Origin: Myxococcus eversor
GTDB taxonomy: Bacteria; Myxococcota; Myxococcia; Myxococcales; Myxococcaceae
Direction of reading: 5' to 3'
NCBI RefSeq assembly: GCF_010894455.1
Contig: NZ_JAAIXY010000002.1
Coordinates: 186,001 to 250,000 of the forward strand
DNA: 64,000 nt
Positions 18,205 through 26,587 of the stretch are shown here, piece by piece (the stretch's first letter is position 1; each line of letters opens with the position of its first letter). The notes beneath the pieces were generated by a model. That model ran no database searches. It saw nothing but the letters and a program-made list of their open reading frames with translations, and was not told the DNA's origin. A program made the translations under genes and the position numbers.

Positions 18205-19467
18205 ATGACGGGCGCGCTGCGACGGGCGCTGCACGAGATGGCGGGCGGCCTTCCGCGCACGTACTGGGTGCTGTGGGTGGGCACGCTGGTCAACCGGCTG
18301 GGCAGCTTCGTGGTGCCCTTCCTCGCGCTGTACCTCACGCGTGAGCGGGGCTTCAGCGTGGAGCGCGCGGGACTCACCGTGTCGCTCTATGGCCTGGGCG
18401 CCGTCATCGCCAGTCCCCTGGGCGGCATGCTCGCGGACCGCGTGGGCCGGCGAATCACGCTGGCGGGCGGCCTGTGGCTGGGCTCGGTGGGCATGCTCTG
18501 CCTCGGCTTCGCGCGCGAGCCCGCCGTCATCGCCGCGGCCGCCTTTGGCCTGGGAATCGTCGGTGAAATCTACCGCCCCGCCGTGTCCGCCGCCGTGGCG
18601 GACGTCGTCTCGCCCGAGGACCGCCAGCGCGCGTTCGGCCTGCTCTACTGGGTCATCAACGTGGGCTTCGCCGTCGCCCTGCCGCTGGCCGGGCTGATGG
18701 TCCGCTACGGCTACCTGACGCTCTTCATCGCCGACGCCATCACCACCTTCACCTATGGCTGCTGCATCTGGCTGCTCCTGCCGGAGACGCGCCCCGCCAG
18801 GCCCTCGCCCTCCTCTTCCGACACGCCGGCCCCCGGTGCCGGCAGCGCCCTCCTGGCGCCCTTCCTGGACCCGAGCTTCGTCGCCTTCGCCGTCCCCTAC
18901 TTCGGCGTGGCGCTCATCTTCTACCAGAGCCAGGTGTCGCTCCCGCTGGCCCTGGGCGCGCGCGGACTGACGGAGGCGCAGTTCGGCGCCGTGCTGTCCG
19001 TCAACGGCCTGCTCATCGTCGCGCTCCAGCCCTTCACCCACCCGGTGCTGCGCCGCCTGCGCCGCGCCCAGGCGCTCGCCCTGGCCGCGGTCCTCACCGG
19101 CGTCGGCTTCGGCCTGCACGCGCTGACGGGCCACGTCGCGCTCGCGGCCCTGGCCGTGGCCATCTGGACGCTGGGGGAGATGGCCCAGGCCCCCGTCGCG
19201 CCCTCCGTCGTCGCGGACCTGGCGCCGTCCGCGCTACGCGGCAGCTACCAGGGCGCCTACCACATGCTCTGGGGCCTGGCGTCCAGCGCCGCGCCCGCGC
19301 TCGGCGGCTGGGTGCTCGGCCGCTTCGGCACGTCGGCCTTGTGGCTCGGCTGCCTCGTGCTGGGGCTCGGCTGCGCCGTCTGGCAACTGGCCATCGCCGG
19401 AGCCCGCCGCCGCAGGCTGGACTCGCAGCGCGCGGTGCGCACGGACCTGAGCCCCCTGGTCGACTGA
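18205..19467 (+). CDS. MFS transporter
   Basis: A 420-residue membrane protein with about twelve hydrophobic helices. The start at 18205 follows GATGGGAGGGCGACC, a strong ribosome-binding site; the open frame upstream is ignored. The loop between helices 2 and 3 has GGMLADRVGRR, the major facilitator motif A (G-x-x-x-D-x-x-G-R-R). A hydrophilic Pro/Ser-rich loop near residue 200 separates the two six-helix halves. The family exports or imports small molecules by proton coupling; sequence style is drug/sugar efflux-like, but the substrate is not deducible. No transport partner or biosynthetic gene is adjacent. Confidence 0.85.
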   Translation: MTGALRRALHEMAGGLPRTYWVLWVGTLVNRLGSFVVPFLALYLTRERGFSVERAGLTVSLYGLGAVIASPLGGMLADRVGRRITLAGGLWLGSVGMLCLGFAREPAVIAAAAFGLGIVGEIYRPAVSAAVADVVSPEDRQRAFGLLYWVINVGFAVALPLAGLMVRYGYLTLFIADAITTFTYGCCIWLLLPETRPARPSPSSSDTPAPGAGSALLAPFLDPSFVAFAVPYFGVALIFYQSQVSLPLALGARGLTEAQFGAVLSVNGLLIVALQPFTHPVLRRLRRAQALALAAVLTGVGFGLHALTGHVALAALAVAIWTLGEMAQAPVAPSVVADLAPSALRGSYQGAYHMLWGLASSAAPALGGWVLGRFGTSALWLGCLVLGLGCAVWQLAIAGARRRRLDSQRAVRTDLSPLVD

Positions 19468-19493
19468 AAAAGCTCCGTGCCTCCAAAAACAAC

Positions 19494-19521
19494 GGGCGGC
19501 CTCCCGTGAAGGAGACCGCCC
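19494..19521 (-). terminator. Hairpin terminator of the metzincin protease gene
   Basis: GGGCGGCCTCC (19494-19504) pairs with GGAGACCGCCC (19511-19521) around a 6-base loop, with one imperfect pair. Read on the reverse strand it follows the protease stop by 27 bases and is followed by GTTGTTTTTGG, a T-rich tail. It may also stop transcripts from the convergent MFS gene. Confidence 0.7.
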
Positions 19522-19548
19522 GCGTTCAACACCGGAAGCCGGAAGCGA

Positions 19549-19830
19549 CTACGGCTTGGTGTAGTTGATGGCCAGGTTGTACGTGGCCGCCGTGTAGCCG
19601 CGCACCATGACGTACGCCGTCGTCGTGCCGGCGGGGACCGTCAGGTCGCACGTCTCCGTGGCGCCCGTCTGGTACGGACGGCAGGTGTACGTGGTGGTGG
19701 TGGGCGCCGCGCCGAAGCGGACGTAGAGGTCCGGATCGCCCGTGCCCGTCATCGCCACGCGGAACGTGGTGCCAGCCACCACGTTGTACGCGGGGAAGTT
19801 CACGTTGGTGTTCGCCGCGACGCTGCCCGT
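19549..19830 (-). repeat. PPC-domain repeat copy 2
   Basis: This encodes the second of two 93-residue PPC units, closely similar to copy 1 at 19870-20148. Shared blocks include VAMTGTGDPDLYVRFGA and TTAY(I/V)MVRGY. The two are separated by a 13-residue Gly/Thr linker. The DNA copies are close enough to be recombination-prone. Confidence 0.8.
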
Positions 19831-21018
19831 CTTGCTGTCCGTGGTCGGCGTGCCGGTGCCGCCCGTGCCGGGCTTGGTGTAGTTGATGGTCAGGTTGAAG
19901 GTACCGGCCGCGTAGCCGCGAACCATGATGTACGCCGTCGTCACGCCGGTGGGCACCGTCAGGTTGCAGGACTCGGAGGCGCCGCTCAGGTAGGGGCGGC
20001 AGTCATACGTCGTCGTGGTGGGGGTGGCGCCAAAGCGCACGTACAGGTCCGGGTCGCCCGTGCCCGTCATCGCCACGCTGAAGCTGGTGCCGGCCACCAC
20101 GTTGAAGGGGCCGTAGCTGGTGTTGGAGCCGGCCGTCACGGTGCCCGTGCGGGTCTCCGTCGTCGGGGTGCCGGTGCCAGGGCCCGGCGGCTCGGGGTCC
20201 GTACCACCCGGAGCGCCGTAGAGCGCCACGGCGCCCTGCGCGTCCAGCGCGGTGATGACCAGGTCGCCCGTCTGGGTGCCGTTGCACTGGGGGTAGTGCA
20301 TGACCGACTTGGAGTCATACGTGGTCAGCTGACGCCAGTTGCTGTCCTCGAAGCACGTGCCCGACTCGGGGCGGGTGTGCTCGTGGCGGAAGCCGAGCGT
20401 GTGGCCCAGCTCGTGACGGAGGATGCCCGTCAGCGTCCAGGGCGAGGTGTTGCCGAACGCCGTGTTGTCGATGAGCACGTTGCGGTTGGCGCGGGCGTCG
20501 TTCGGGAAGAACGCGCGGGCCAGGTACTGGCCACCCGAGTTCACCGGACGCACGTCGAACACCACGTTCGCGTTGCTCGCCGTGCAGCTCGCGTCCTGCG
20601 CGCTCACGTAGATGAAGTCGACGTTGGCCACCGCTTCCCACGCGGCCGCCGCGTTCGCCATCGTCGTCACGGCGTTGTTGTAGTTGGAGCCGAACGTCGT
20701 GCTCACGCAGTAGGTGATGTTCTTCTTCTGCGTCGCGTTCCACGCGGCATCCACGCCGCCCGCGCGGTGGACGATGAGCTGTCCGTCGCGAACGTTGTTC
20801 TCGTAGAACTCGCGCAGCAGCTTCTCGTTGGCGAACGTCGTGTCGCCGTCAGCGATGAAGATGCCGGTGTCCGGCTCCTGGTAGACCACCGAGAGGAACT
20901 GCTCCCACGACATCCCCTGGCCAACGGCCTCGGGGGCGGGGGTGGAACCTTCGCCGCCGCCACAACCGGACAGCAGCGCCAGGCCCGTGAGGGCACCGAT
21001 CAACTTGGACTTGGACAT
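19549..21018 (-). CDS. Secreted metzincin metalloprotease with two PPC domains
   Basis: A 489-residue lipoprotein-type protease. The ATG at 21018 follows AAGGAAG; the signal peptide ends at lipobox Cys19 (LLSGC). The catalytic domain (about residues 95-275) has HELGHTLGFRHEH at 202-214, the HExxHxxGxxH zinc motif of metzincins, and a SVMHYP Met-turn near 237. This fits the M57/M12A-like proteases of myxobacteria. Two tandem PPC domains follow, each with the core GDPDLYVRFG, usual in secreted proteases for surface binding or folding. It should act at or outside the cell surface. It is monocistronic, with its own terminator. Confidence 0.88.
   Translation of the reverse strand: MSKSKLIGALTGLALLSGCGGGEGSTPAPEAVGQGMSWEQFLSVVYQEPDTGIFIADGDTTFANEKLLREFYENNVRDGQLIVHRAGGVDAAWNATQKKNITYCVSTTFGSNYNNAVTTMANAAAAWEAVANVDFIYVSAQDASCTASNANVVFDVRPVNSGGQYLARAFFPNDARANRNVLIDNTAFGNTSPWTLTGILRHELGHTLGFRHEHTRPESGTCFEDSNWRQLTTYDSKSVMHYPQCNGTQTGDLVITALDAQGAVALYGAPGGTDPEPPGPGTGTPTTETRTGTVTAGSNTSYGPFNVVAGTSFSVAMTGTGDPDLYVRFGATPTTTTYDCRPYLSGASESCNLTVPTGVTTAYIMVRGYAAGTFNLTINYTKPGTGGTGTPTTDSKTGSVAANTNVNFPAYNVVAGTTFRVAMTGTGDPDLYVRFGAAPTTTTYTCRPYQTGATETCDLTVPAGTTTAYVMVRGYTAATYNLAINYTKP
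19870..20148 (-). repeat. PPC-domain repeat copy 1
   Basis: First 93-residue PPC unit of the metzincin protease, aligned over its whole length with copy 2 at 19549-19830. It is preceded by a Pro/Gly/Thr linker that joins it to the catalytic domain. Confidence 0.8.
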
Positions 21019-21213
21019 GAACTTCCTTTTCGGGAGGGGGGTACTGCCAGAGCTCCGACAGCTCGGGACCCGCGACGAAGCAGCCGCCATGCCAATCCCA
21101 CAACTAGTGGATTTCCCTCATGTTTTTACGGGAAACGCCGAGGATTCACGGAGCACAGAGACTCCACGTTTCACACTCCGGCTGTAAAACCTCGTAACAA
21201 TCCGCAACAAAAT

Positions 21214-21231
21214 CCCTTTGATTCCAAAGGG
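21214..21231 (-). terminator. Second (distal) hairpin behind the TPR lipoprotein gene
   Basis: CCCTTTG (21214-21220) and CAAAGGG (21225-21231) form a perfect 7-bp stem with a 4-base loop. On the reverse strand it is followed by ATTTTGTTG. It lies about 15 bp beyond the stronger hairpin at 21246-21274, so the two act as a tandem terminator. The adjacent 21032-21213 segment is unusually A/T-rich for this window and must hold the protease promoter. Confidence 0.6.
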
Positions 21232-21245
21232 TTGGAGCGCGAAAA

Positions 21246-21274
21246 CGGGAGTGTCCAAGAAAAGGACACTCCCG
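21246..21274 (-). terminator. Strong hairpin terminator of the TPR lipoprotein gene
   Basis: CGGGAGTGTCC (21246-21256) pairs perfectly over 11 bp with GGACACTCCCG (21264-21274) around AAGAAAA. Read on the reverse strand it lies 27 bases after the stop at 21302 and is followed by TTTTC, a short U tail. A clear intrinsic terminator. Confidence 0.8.
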
Positions 21275-21301
21275 TTGTAAACTGTCCCGGGTCAGGTCGG
21301 A

Positions 21302-23122
21302 CTACAAACCCAGGAGTGTCTCGGGGCGGGTGAGGCCCCGGGCGCGGGCCAGGGGCTGGAGGACGTCGGCCGGGGGCGCATCGGCGGTAAGCAGCAGGGC
21401 GCGCACGGCGGTCTCCACCACGTCCTCGGCGCCGGGGCGCACCATGCCCCGGCGGGCATCCTCCACGCGCTTTCCTCGGTACGCGTCGAAGCGCTCCTTC
21501 ACGCGGCGGGCCAAATCAGTGACGGCCTTGTCCCCCACCTCCACGCGCAGCTCCAGCTCGTTGCGCAGTTGCACCGGGTCCGCCAGCACGCCGTACCTGT
21601 CGTAGCCCTTGTGCGACATGTCCTCGTGCATCACCGCGAAGTCGTCGGTGTGGGGCGCGGGGACCTGGTCCTTGAGCAAGTCGCGCATCACCGCGGTGAC
21701 GGAGGCCGTCACGGTGAGGCGGTGCATCTGCACGTCGTAGACGAAGTCGGAGAACATGTTCTCCTCCACGGTGACGGGCTCCCTGAAGGTCGTGTCGCGG
21801 TGGCGCTGCACCTCGATTCGCTGCCCCTCCGACTTCTCCAGGGCCGCCTCCAGCTTCGTCTCCCTGTCCTTCACCGCCACCACCATCTGCGACAGCAGCT
21901 GCTCCTCCTTCGCGCACAGGCCGCTGGCGCAGCGCGCGGGGCTGCACTCGCCGGGCAGCGTGCCGGGCTTCTCCGCCTCGCGCGCGGCCTCGCCGCACTC
22001 CTGCAGCGCCTCCAGACACTCGCGGCGCTCGCGCTCACGGCAGCGCTCGGCGCCCGCGCGCAAGAGGTTCATCTCCGTCTGCATGCGCAGGTACTCGCGC
22101 AGGGCGGCGGCCTGCTTGCGGTCCACCTCCTCCTGGGAGCGCTCGGCCTGCAGGAGCTTCGTCTCGAAGCCGGCGCGGCGCGGGTTGGGCACGGAGGTCT
22201 TCCCGGCGAGGTAGCGGTGCGAGCGCTGCGAGTCCTCCACCGCCTTCAGCGGCAGCACCCGCTCCAGCGACAAATCCAGCTTCACGCCCTCGCGGCCCTC
22301 GGGGGCCTCCGTCACCACGCGCAGGGGGAGCTGGGTGGGGAGCATGGCCGCCAGCCTCCCGGCCGCCAGCCGCTGCGCCACATCGGGCGCGCCGGCGCGG
22401 TCCTCCACGGGCGTGGCCACCACGAGGAAGGCCACCTCGTCGCGCAGCTTCTGCCGCACCGCCTCCGCGCGCTCGCGGGCCGCCGTCGCGCCCACGCGCT
22501 CCTGGTCCGCGCGCACATAGGCCACCAGCGCGTTGCCCAGCTTGCCCGCCTTCTCCAGCCCGTCCCCGGTGTTGAACCAGCGCTTCGCCCACGCCACCTG
22601 CACCTGGTCCACCGCCTTCTTCGCGCCCGCGTGGTCCGGCGCCACCGACAGCACCGCGTCCAGCTCCACGCGCGCCTCCTGGAGCTTGTCCGCCTTGAGC
22701 GCGGTGAGCGCCACGGCCACGCGCTCATCCAGCGTCGTGTTCAGGAGGTCCCTGGCCGCCGTGTTCTCCGCGTCCAGCTCCAGCGCGCGCACCAGCCGCT
22801 TCATGGCGCCGTCCAGATCGCCCGAGTCGTGCACGCTCCGGGCCTCCTCCAGCACCACCTTGCTCCACGCCTGGCGCACCTCGCGCAGCTTCACGGTGAT
22901 TTCGGACGCCTCCGGGTCCGCGGCGAGCGCGCGCAGGTAGGCCGCCTCGGCTTCCGCCCACTTCTGCTGCTGGCTGGCGGTGTCGCCCTCCTTCACGGCG
23001 CGGGAGAAGGCCGAGCAGGCCGTCAGGACGAGCAGCGAGGCCAGGGCCAGGGCGCCGAGCACGCCACGAGATGCGCCAGGAGCCGGACGAAGGGGACGGG
23101 GGGGGCGGGACACGCCTCGCAT
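21302..23122 (-). CDS. TPR-repeat lipoprotein
   Basis: About 606 residues. The ATG at 23122 gives a type II signal peptide with lipobox LTAC at Cys36; the open frame upstream is basic and unlike a protein. Residues about 45-260 are helical repeats with the TPR pattern (for example WAEAEAAYLRALAADPEA and LDGAMKRLVRALELDAEN). The C-terminal half is mixed, with a short Cys-rich patch (about six Cys near residues 395-430) and a final helical domain. TPR lipoproteins usually scaffold envelope complexes. No partner is apparent from neighbours, and function is unknown. Two tandem hairpins terminate it. Confidence 0.8.
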   Translation of the reverse strand: MRGVSRPPRPLRPAPGASRGVLGALALASLLVLTACSAFSRAVKEGDTASQQQKWAEAEAAYLRALAADPEASEITVKLREVRQAWSKVVLEEARSVHDSGDLDGAMKRLVRALELDAENTAARDLLNTTLDERVAVALTALKADKLQEARVELDAVLSVAPDHAGAKKAVDQVQVAWAKRWFNTGDGLEKAGKLGNALVAYVRADQERVGATAARERAEAVRQKLRDEVAFLVVATPVEDRAGAPDVAQRLAAGRLAAMLPTQLPLRVVTEAPEGREGVKLDLSLERVLPLKAVEDSQRSHRYLAGKTSVPNPRRAGFETKLLQAERSQEEVDRKQAAALREYLRMQTEMNLLRAGAERCRERERRECLEALQECGEAAREAEKPGTLPGECSPARCASGLCAKEEQLLSQMVVAVKDRETKLEAALEKSEGQRIEVQRHRDTTFREPVTVEENMFSDFVYDVQMHRLTVTASVTAVMRDLLKDQVPAPHTDDFAVMHEDMSHKGYDRYGVLADPVQLRNELELRVEVGDKAVTDLARRVKERFDAYRGKRVEDARRGMVRPGAEDVVETAVRALLLTADAPPADVLQPLARARGLTRPETLLGL

Positions 23123-23387
23123 CTTCGGGGAAAGGAGGCACCGGGTGAAGTGTTCACACCTCCGGCGTCGCACCCTCGCCTCCCGGGCACGGGCCACGAG
23201 AGCGTGACGCGAGGCCCGGCCCCTCGCCCCACGAGCGGCCGGCCGGCGCGAATGGCAACCCCTGCTGCTGGCCTTTATGAGGTTCGCCGCGAATCGCGCG
23301 GGCCTCGGTGGGTCTTCCCCGGGAATGACGCGTCGCAACAGCCGGTAGACGATTCAACGCACCCACGAGGGGGGCAAGAGAGTCAAC

Positions 23388-23624
23388 ATGTCCTGTCCAC
23401 AACCGCGTCCCACAGAGTTCCGCCTGCCCATGCGCGCGGAGTCCTTTTCCGTCGAGGACCACCGCAACGTGCACTGCCGCTTCTACGGCGGCTGCATCGA
23501 CGTGGCGGTGCGCCAGGACTGGGACAGCTTCACCTGCGCCAAGTGCCCCATGTTCCAGCAGGACGCCGCGCCGGGCGCGGACCAGTACGCCTTCAATCAG
23601 CCCGCTGACTCGGGCAGGCCCTAA
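23388..23624 (+). CDS. Small Cys-motif protein (78 aa)
   Basis: A 78-residue soluble protein whose core CRFYGGCIDVAVRQDW is followed by CAKCPMF, giving four Cys in a C-x5-C...C-x2-C arrangement. This suggests a small zinc- or iron-binding fold. No signal peptide is seen. It is divergent from the TPR lipoprotein across a 265-bp gap that contains no other obvious feature. Function unknown. Confidence 0.6.
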   Translation: MSCPQPRPTEFRLPMRAESFSVEDHRNVHCRFYGGCIDVAVRQDWDSFTCAKCPMFQQDAAPGADQYAFNQPADSGRP

Positions 23625-23782
23625 CCCGGCGCGAAGGGCAGGCGACGTGCCGGCCCTCCACCCATGGGTGGAGGCCGGGACGACGCCGGGACTCTCCGGG
23701 GTTGTGTCCCACGGTGGTGGCGGGAGTCCGGACCCGCGAGCCGCTTCAAGCCCTTCTTCTCCGGTCGTCGCGAGCCTTGCGC

Positions 23783-24193
23783 ATGCCTTACCGCCCCGTG
23801 GTCGTCCTGGCCGAGGATGATGGCCTCCTCAGAGAGGCGATGACCGAGGCCATGGAGCTGGAGGGCTACCGGGTCCTCGCCTGTGAGAATGGCTTCACCG
23901 CGCTGCGGGCCTTCTTCTCCGAGCCTCGCGTGGACGTGCTGGTGCTGGACTGGCTTTTGCCCGACATCGAGGGCCAGGGCCTCATCCGGATGCTGCACGC
24001 CCAGCGCTCGCTGGCGGAGCTGCCCATCGTCCTGACGACGGGGCTGGATTTGGAGCTGCCCAGCTTCGAGGGCGCGGTGTGCCTGTTGCGCAAGCCCTTC
24101 GCCCCGGGCGAGCTGTCGCGAATCCTGCACAGCCTCACCCAGCCGGGCCCGCCTCCCACCACCCTGGTGCCCAGGGACCAACGCGTGGCCTGA
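23783..24193 (+). CDS. Single-domain response regulator (CheY-like)
   Basis: A 136-residue receiver domain without an output domain. Acidic residues EDD at 11-13, the phosphoacceptor Asp56 in VLVLDWLLPD and the Lys in LLRKPF are all present. The conserved Thr/Ser is in IVLTTGLD. The start at MPYRPVVVLAEDD is chosen because the receiver fold begins there; no strong ribosome-binding site is visible. It should be phosphorylated by a histidine kinase, perhaps one of the two kinases 1-6 kb downstream, and act by protein contact. Confidence 0.88.
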   Translation: MPYRPVVVLAEDDGLLREAMTEAMELEGYRVLACENGFTALRAFFSEPRVDVLVLDWLLPDIEGQGLIRMLHAQRSLAELPIVLTTGLDLELPSFEGAVCLLRKPFAPGELSRILHSLTQPGPPPTTLVPRDQRVA

Positions 24194-24271
24194 CGCCCGC
24201 TTCCGCACCCGCTCGGCACGCCCCACCTTCCAGGGGCGGCGGGCCCGGCACCCGGCCCGCGCGTCCTCGTC

Positions 24272-25060
24272 ATGCAAGAGCATCGCGTCACCACGTGGCT
24301 GGAGCTCCAGGACTCGCTGTTCACCGACTCCTGGAACGAGACGCTCGGGCGTCACCGCTCCAACTTCGTCTTCCGGGGCATGCCCCACGTCGAGCATGAC
24401 CTGTCCACCGCGCTCAACCGCCAGGGCATGTTCGTGCGCCAGGAGCGGGACTTGCTGCGCGCCTTCCGCAAGTACGCGCGCGGCACGCCTCGCGAGCCCC
24501 TGGACTCCGTCTGGGACTGGCTCGCCCTGGCCCAGCACCACGGCCTGCCCACGCGGATGCTCGACTGGACGTTCAGCCCCAACGTCGCGCTGCACTTCCT
24601 CACCGAGGACAGCGAGCTGGCGGACGCGGACGGCGTGGTGTGGTGCGTGGACTACCGGGAGACCAACCGCCTCCTGCCTCGCGCGCTCAAGGCGCAGCTC
24701 CACAAGGAGGGCGCGGACGTCTTCACGGGGGAGATGCTGGCGGCGGCGGCCAGCTCCATGGCGGACCTGGACAAGCTGACCGAGGACCCCTTCGTGCTCT
24801 TCTTCGAGCCGCCCTCCCTGGACGCGCGCATCGTCAACCAGTTCGCGCTCTTCTCGGTGATGAACGGGCCGGACCTGCGCCTGGACACCTTCCTGGAGAA
24901 GCAGAAGCAGGGGGTGCGCAAGCTCATCATCCCCGCGGCCCTCAAGTGGGAGGTGCGCGACAAGCTGGACCAGGCCAACGTCACCGAGCGCGTGCTCTTC
25001 CCCGGCCTGGACGGGCTGAGCCGCTGGCTGCGTCGCTACTACAGCCCGCGGCCCCGCTGA
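24272..25060 (+). CDS. FRG-domain protein
   Basis: A 262-residue soluble protein. NFVFRGMPHVEHDLSTALNR (about residues 30-49) and LALAQHHGLPTRMLDW (about 86-101) are the two hallmark segments of the FRG domain, named for its Phe-Arg-Gly motif. FRG proteins are poorly understood and are often found near defence or toxin genes. Here the neighbours are a CheY-like regulator 78 bp upstream and a convergent small membrane protein 12 bp downstream. No catalytic activity can be assigned. Start: ATG at 24272 without a strong ribosome-binding site. Confidence 0.8.
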   Translation: MQEHRVTTWLELQDSLFTDSWNETLGRHRSNFVFRGMPHVEHDLSTALNRQGMFVRQERDLLRAFRKYARGTPREPLDSVWDWLALAQHHGLPTRMLDWTFSPNVALHFLTEDSELADADGVVWCVDYRETNRLLPRALKAQLHKEGADVFTGEMLAAAASSMADLDKLTEDPFVLFFEPPSLDARIVNQFALFSVMNGPDLRLDTFLEKQKQGVRKLIIPAALKWEVRDKLDQANVTERVLFPGLDGLSRWLRRYYSPRPR

Positions 25061-25072
25061 GGTCCGCGTGGC

Positions 25073-25279
25073 TCAGGCATGCGCGGGGACGTGTGGTCCC
25101 CCGGTCATATCGAGGTCCCTCAAGGTACCTGCGTCAACCAGACCCGCGTCGCGCTCGCTCTTCGTCACCGCGCGGATGTCCTTCTCCCACTTGTTGCCGG
25201 CGGCGCCGAACATGATGACGACGAAGAGGGCGACCAAGAAGATGAGCGTACCGAAGAAGGCTGCACCGAGCATGAGCAT
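25073..25279 (-). CDS. Small single-helix membrane protein
   Basis: A 68-residue protein. ATG at 25279 is 7 bases after a perfect AGGAGGT ribosome-binding site, deciding it over the longer frame. The first 25 residues (MLMLGAAFFGTLIFLVALFV and on) form one membrane helix; the rest is a charged soluble tail with NKWEKDIRAVTKSERDAG. Function unknown. It lies convergent to the FRG gene and 168 bp downstream of the receiver-kinase gene on the same strand. Confidence 0.7.
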   Translation of the reverse strand: MLMLGAAFFGTLIFLVALFVVIMFGAAGNKWEKDIRAVTKSERDAGLVDAGTLRDLDMTGGPHVPAHA

Positions 25280-25447
25280 CGCCGGACCTCCTGGAAGGGG
25301 CCGCCGGGAGACGCGCGGCCAGGTGGACTGCACCCTTCAAGGATGTGTCCTGCCTCCTCGGGCCGCGACGTGCGCCCCCGACCTCCCGTCCTCGCTCGCC
25401 TGCTCCAGCCTGGAGCGGACAGGCAGGCAGGTCCCCAGCCGTGACGC

Positions 25448-26587
25448 TCAGCCGCCCGTGGCCGCATACTGGCGCGGCAGACTGAGCCAGAAGCAGGTGC
25501 CCTCCTCCGAGGAAGAGGAGACGCCCAGGAGGCCCCCATGGGCGCGCACGATTTCGTGGGTGATGTAGAGGCCCAGGCCCAGGCCGTTGCGCTGGGCGCT
25601 GCGCATGTCCTGGGCGCGCACGAAGGGGTCGAAGATGGAAGCCAGCCGCTCGGTGGGGATGGGCAGGCCCCAGTTGTGGACCTCCACGCGCACGCCCCCC
25701 TCCGCGTCGGCCACCATCACCCGCACGGCGGTGTCCTCGGGTGAGTACTGCACGGCGTTGCCCACCAGGTTCGACGCCGCCTGGGCGATGCGGTCCCCGT
25801 CCCAGTCGCCCCAGCCGTTGCCCGTCAGGCTCAGCTCGAACTGGCGCCGGGGGTGCGCCACCTCCAGCTCCTCCACCACCTGGCGCAGCACCTCGTGCAG
25901 GTTCATCCGCGCGCGCTCCAGCACGTAGCCCGCGCCCAGGCGCGTGCGGGTGAAGTCCAGCAGGTCGTTGATCATCCGCGCCATGCGGTCCGCGGAGATG
26001 GAGATGCGGTTGATGGCCTTGCGCTGGGGCTCGCTCAGGCCTCCGTGGCGCAGCAGCAGGGACGCGTTGCCGGAGATGGCCTGGAGCGGGTTGCGCAAGT
26101 CATGGCCGAGGATGCCCAGGAACTGCTCGCGGAACACCGCCGTGCGCCGCGCGGCCTCCTCGCGCTTGAGGCCCTCCTCCACCCGCTTGCGCTCAATCGC
26201 GTACCGCAGCGCTCGCACCAGCAGCGGGCCCGACACCTGGCCCTTCACCAGGTAGTCCTGCGCGCCCTCGTGCACCGCGCGCACCGCCAGCCGCTCGTCA
26301 TCCGTGCCGGTGAGCACGACGAGGGGGACGGACGGCGCGGCCTGGAGCAGGGGCGGGATGTTGCCCAGCCCGTGTCCATCCGGCAGTGACAGGTCGAGCA
26401 GCACCGCGTCCAGCGAGGTGTCGCTGCTCACCACGCGCACCGCGTCCGCCAGTCGCTCGACGTGGAGCACCTCGAAGTGCGTGGTGCTCACCTCGCGCAG
26501 CTCCTCCTGGAGCAGCCGCGCGTCGCCGGGGTTGTCCTCCACCAGCAGCAGGCGCAGGGGGCGCTCGTTCGTTCCAATCTCACTCAT
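25448..26587 (-). CDS. Receiver domain - histidine kinase hybrid
   Basis: A 379-residue cytoplasmic protein. N-terminal receiver (about residues 10-125) with acidic ED at 17-18, phosphoacceptor Asp65 and Lys115; then a HisKA domain with His162 in [12 protein letters not shown], an N-box ([12 protein letters not shown]) and ATP-binding [19 protein letters not shown] receiver in front of a kinase means its activity is probably set by phosphotransfer from another kinase. Its ATG overlaps the stop of the large PAS/GAF kinase as ATGA, so that kinase is the likely donor or partner. Confidence 0.92.
   Translation of the reverse strand: MSEIGTNERPLRLLLVEDNPGDARLLQEELREVSTTHFEVLHVERLADAVRVVSSDTSLDAVLLDLSLPDGHGLGNIPPLLQAAPSVPLVVLTGTDDERLAVRAVHEGAQDYLVKGQVSGPLLVRALRYAIERKRVEEGLKREEAARRTAVFREQFLGILGHDLRNPLQAISGNASLLLRHGGLSEPQRKAINRISISADRMARMINDLLDFTRTRLGAGYVLERARMNLHEVLRQVVEELEVAHPRRQFELSLTGNGWGDWDGDRIAQAASNLVGNAVQYSPEDTAVRVMVADAEGGVRVEVHNWGLPIPTERLASIFDPFVRAQDMRSAQRNGLGLGLYITHEIVRAHGGLLGVSSSSEEGTCFWLSLPRQYAATGG

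Noticed and set aside
21569..23608. Forward frame of about 680 codons over the TPR lipoprotein
   Set aside because: His/Arg/Leu-rich mirror of the real reverse-strand gene; no signal or domain.
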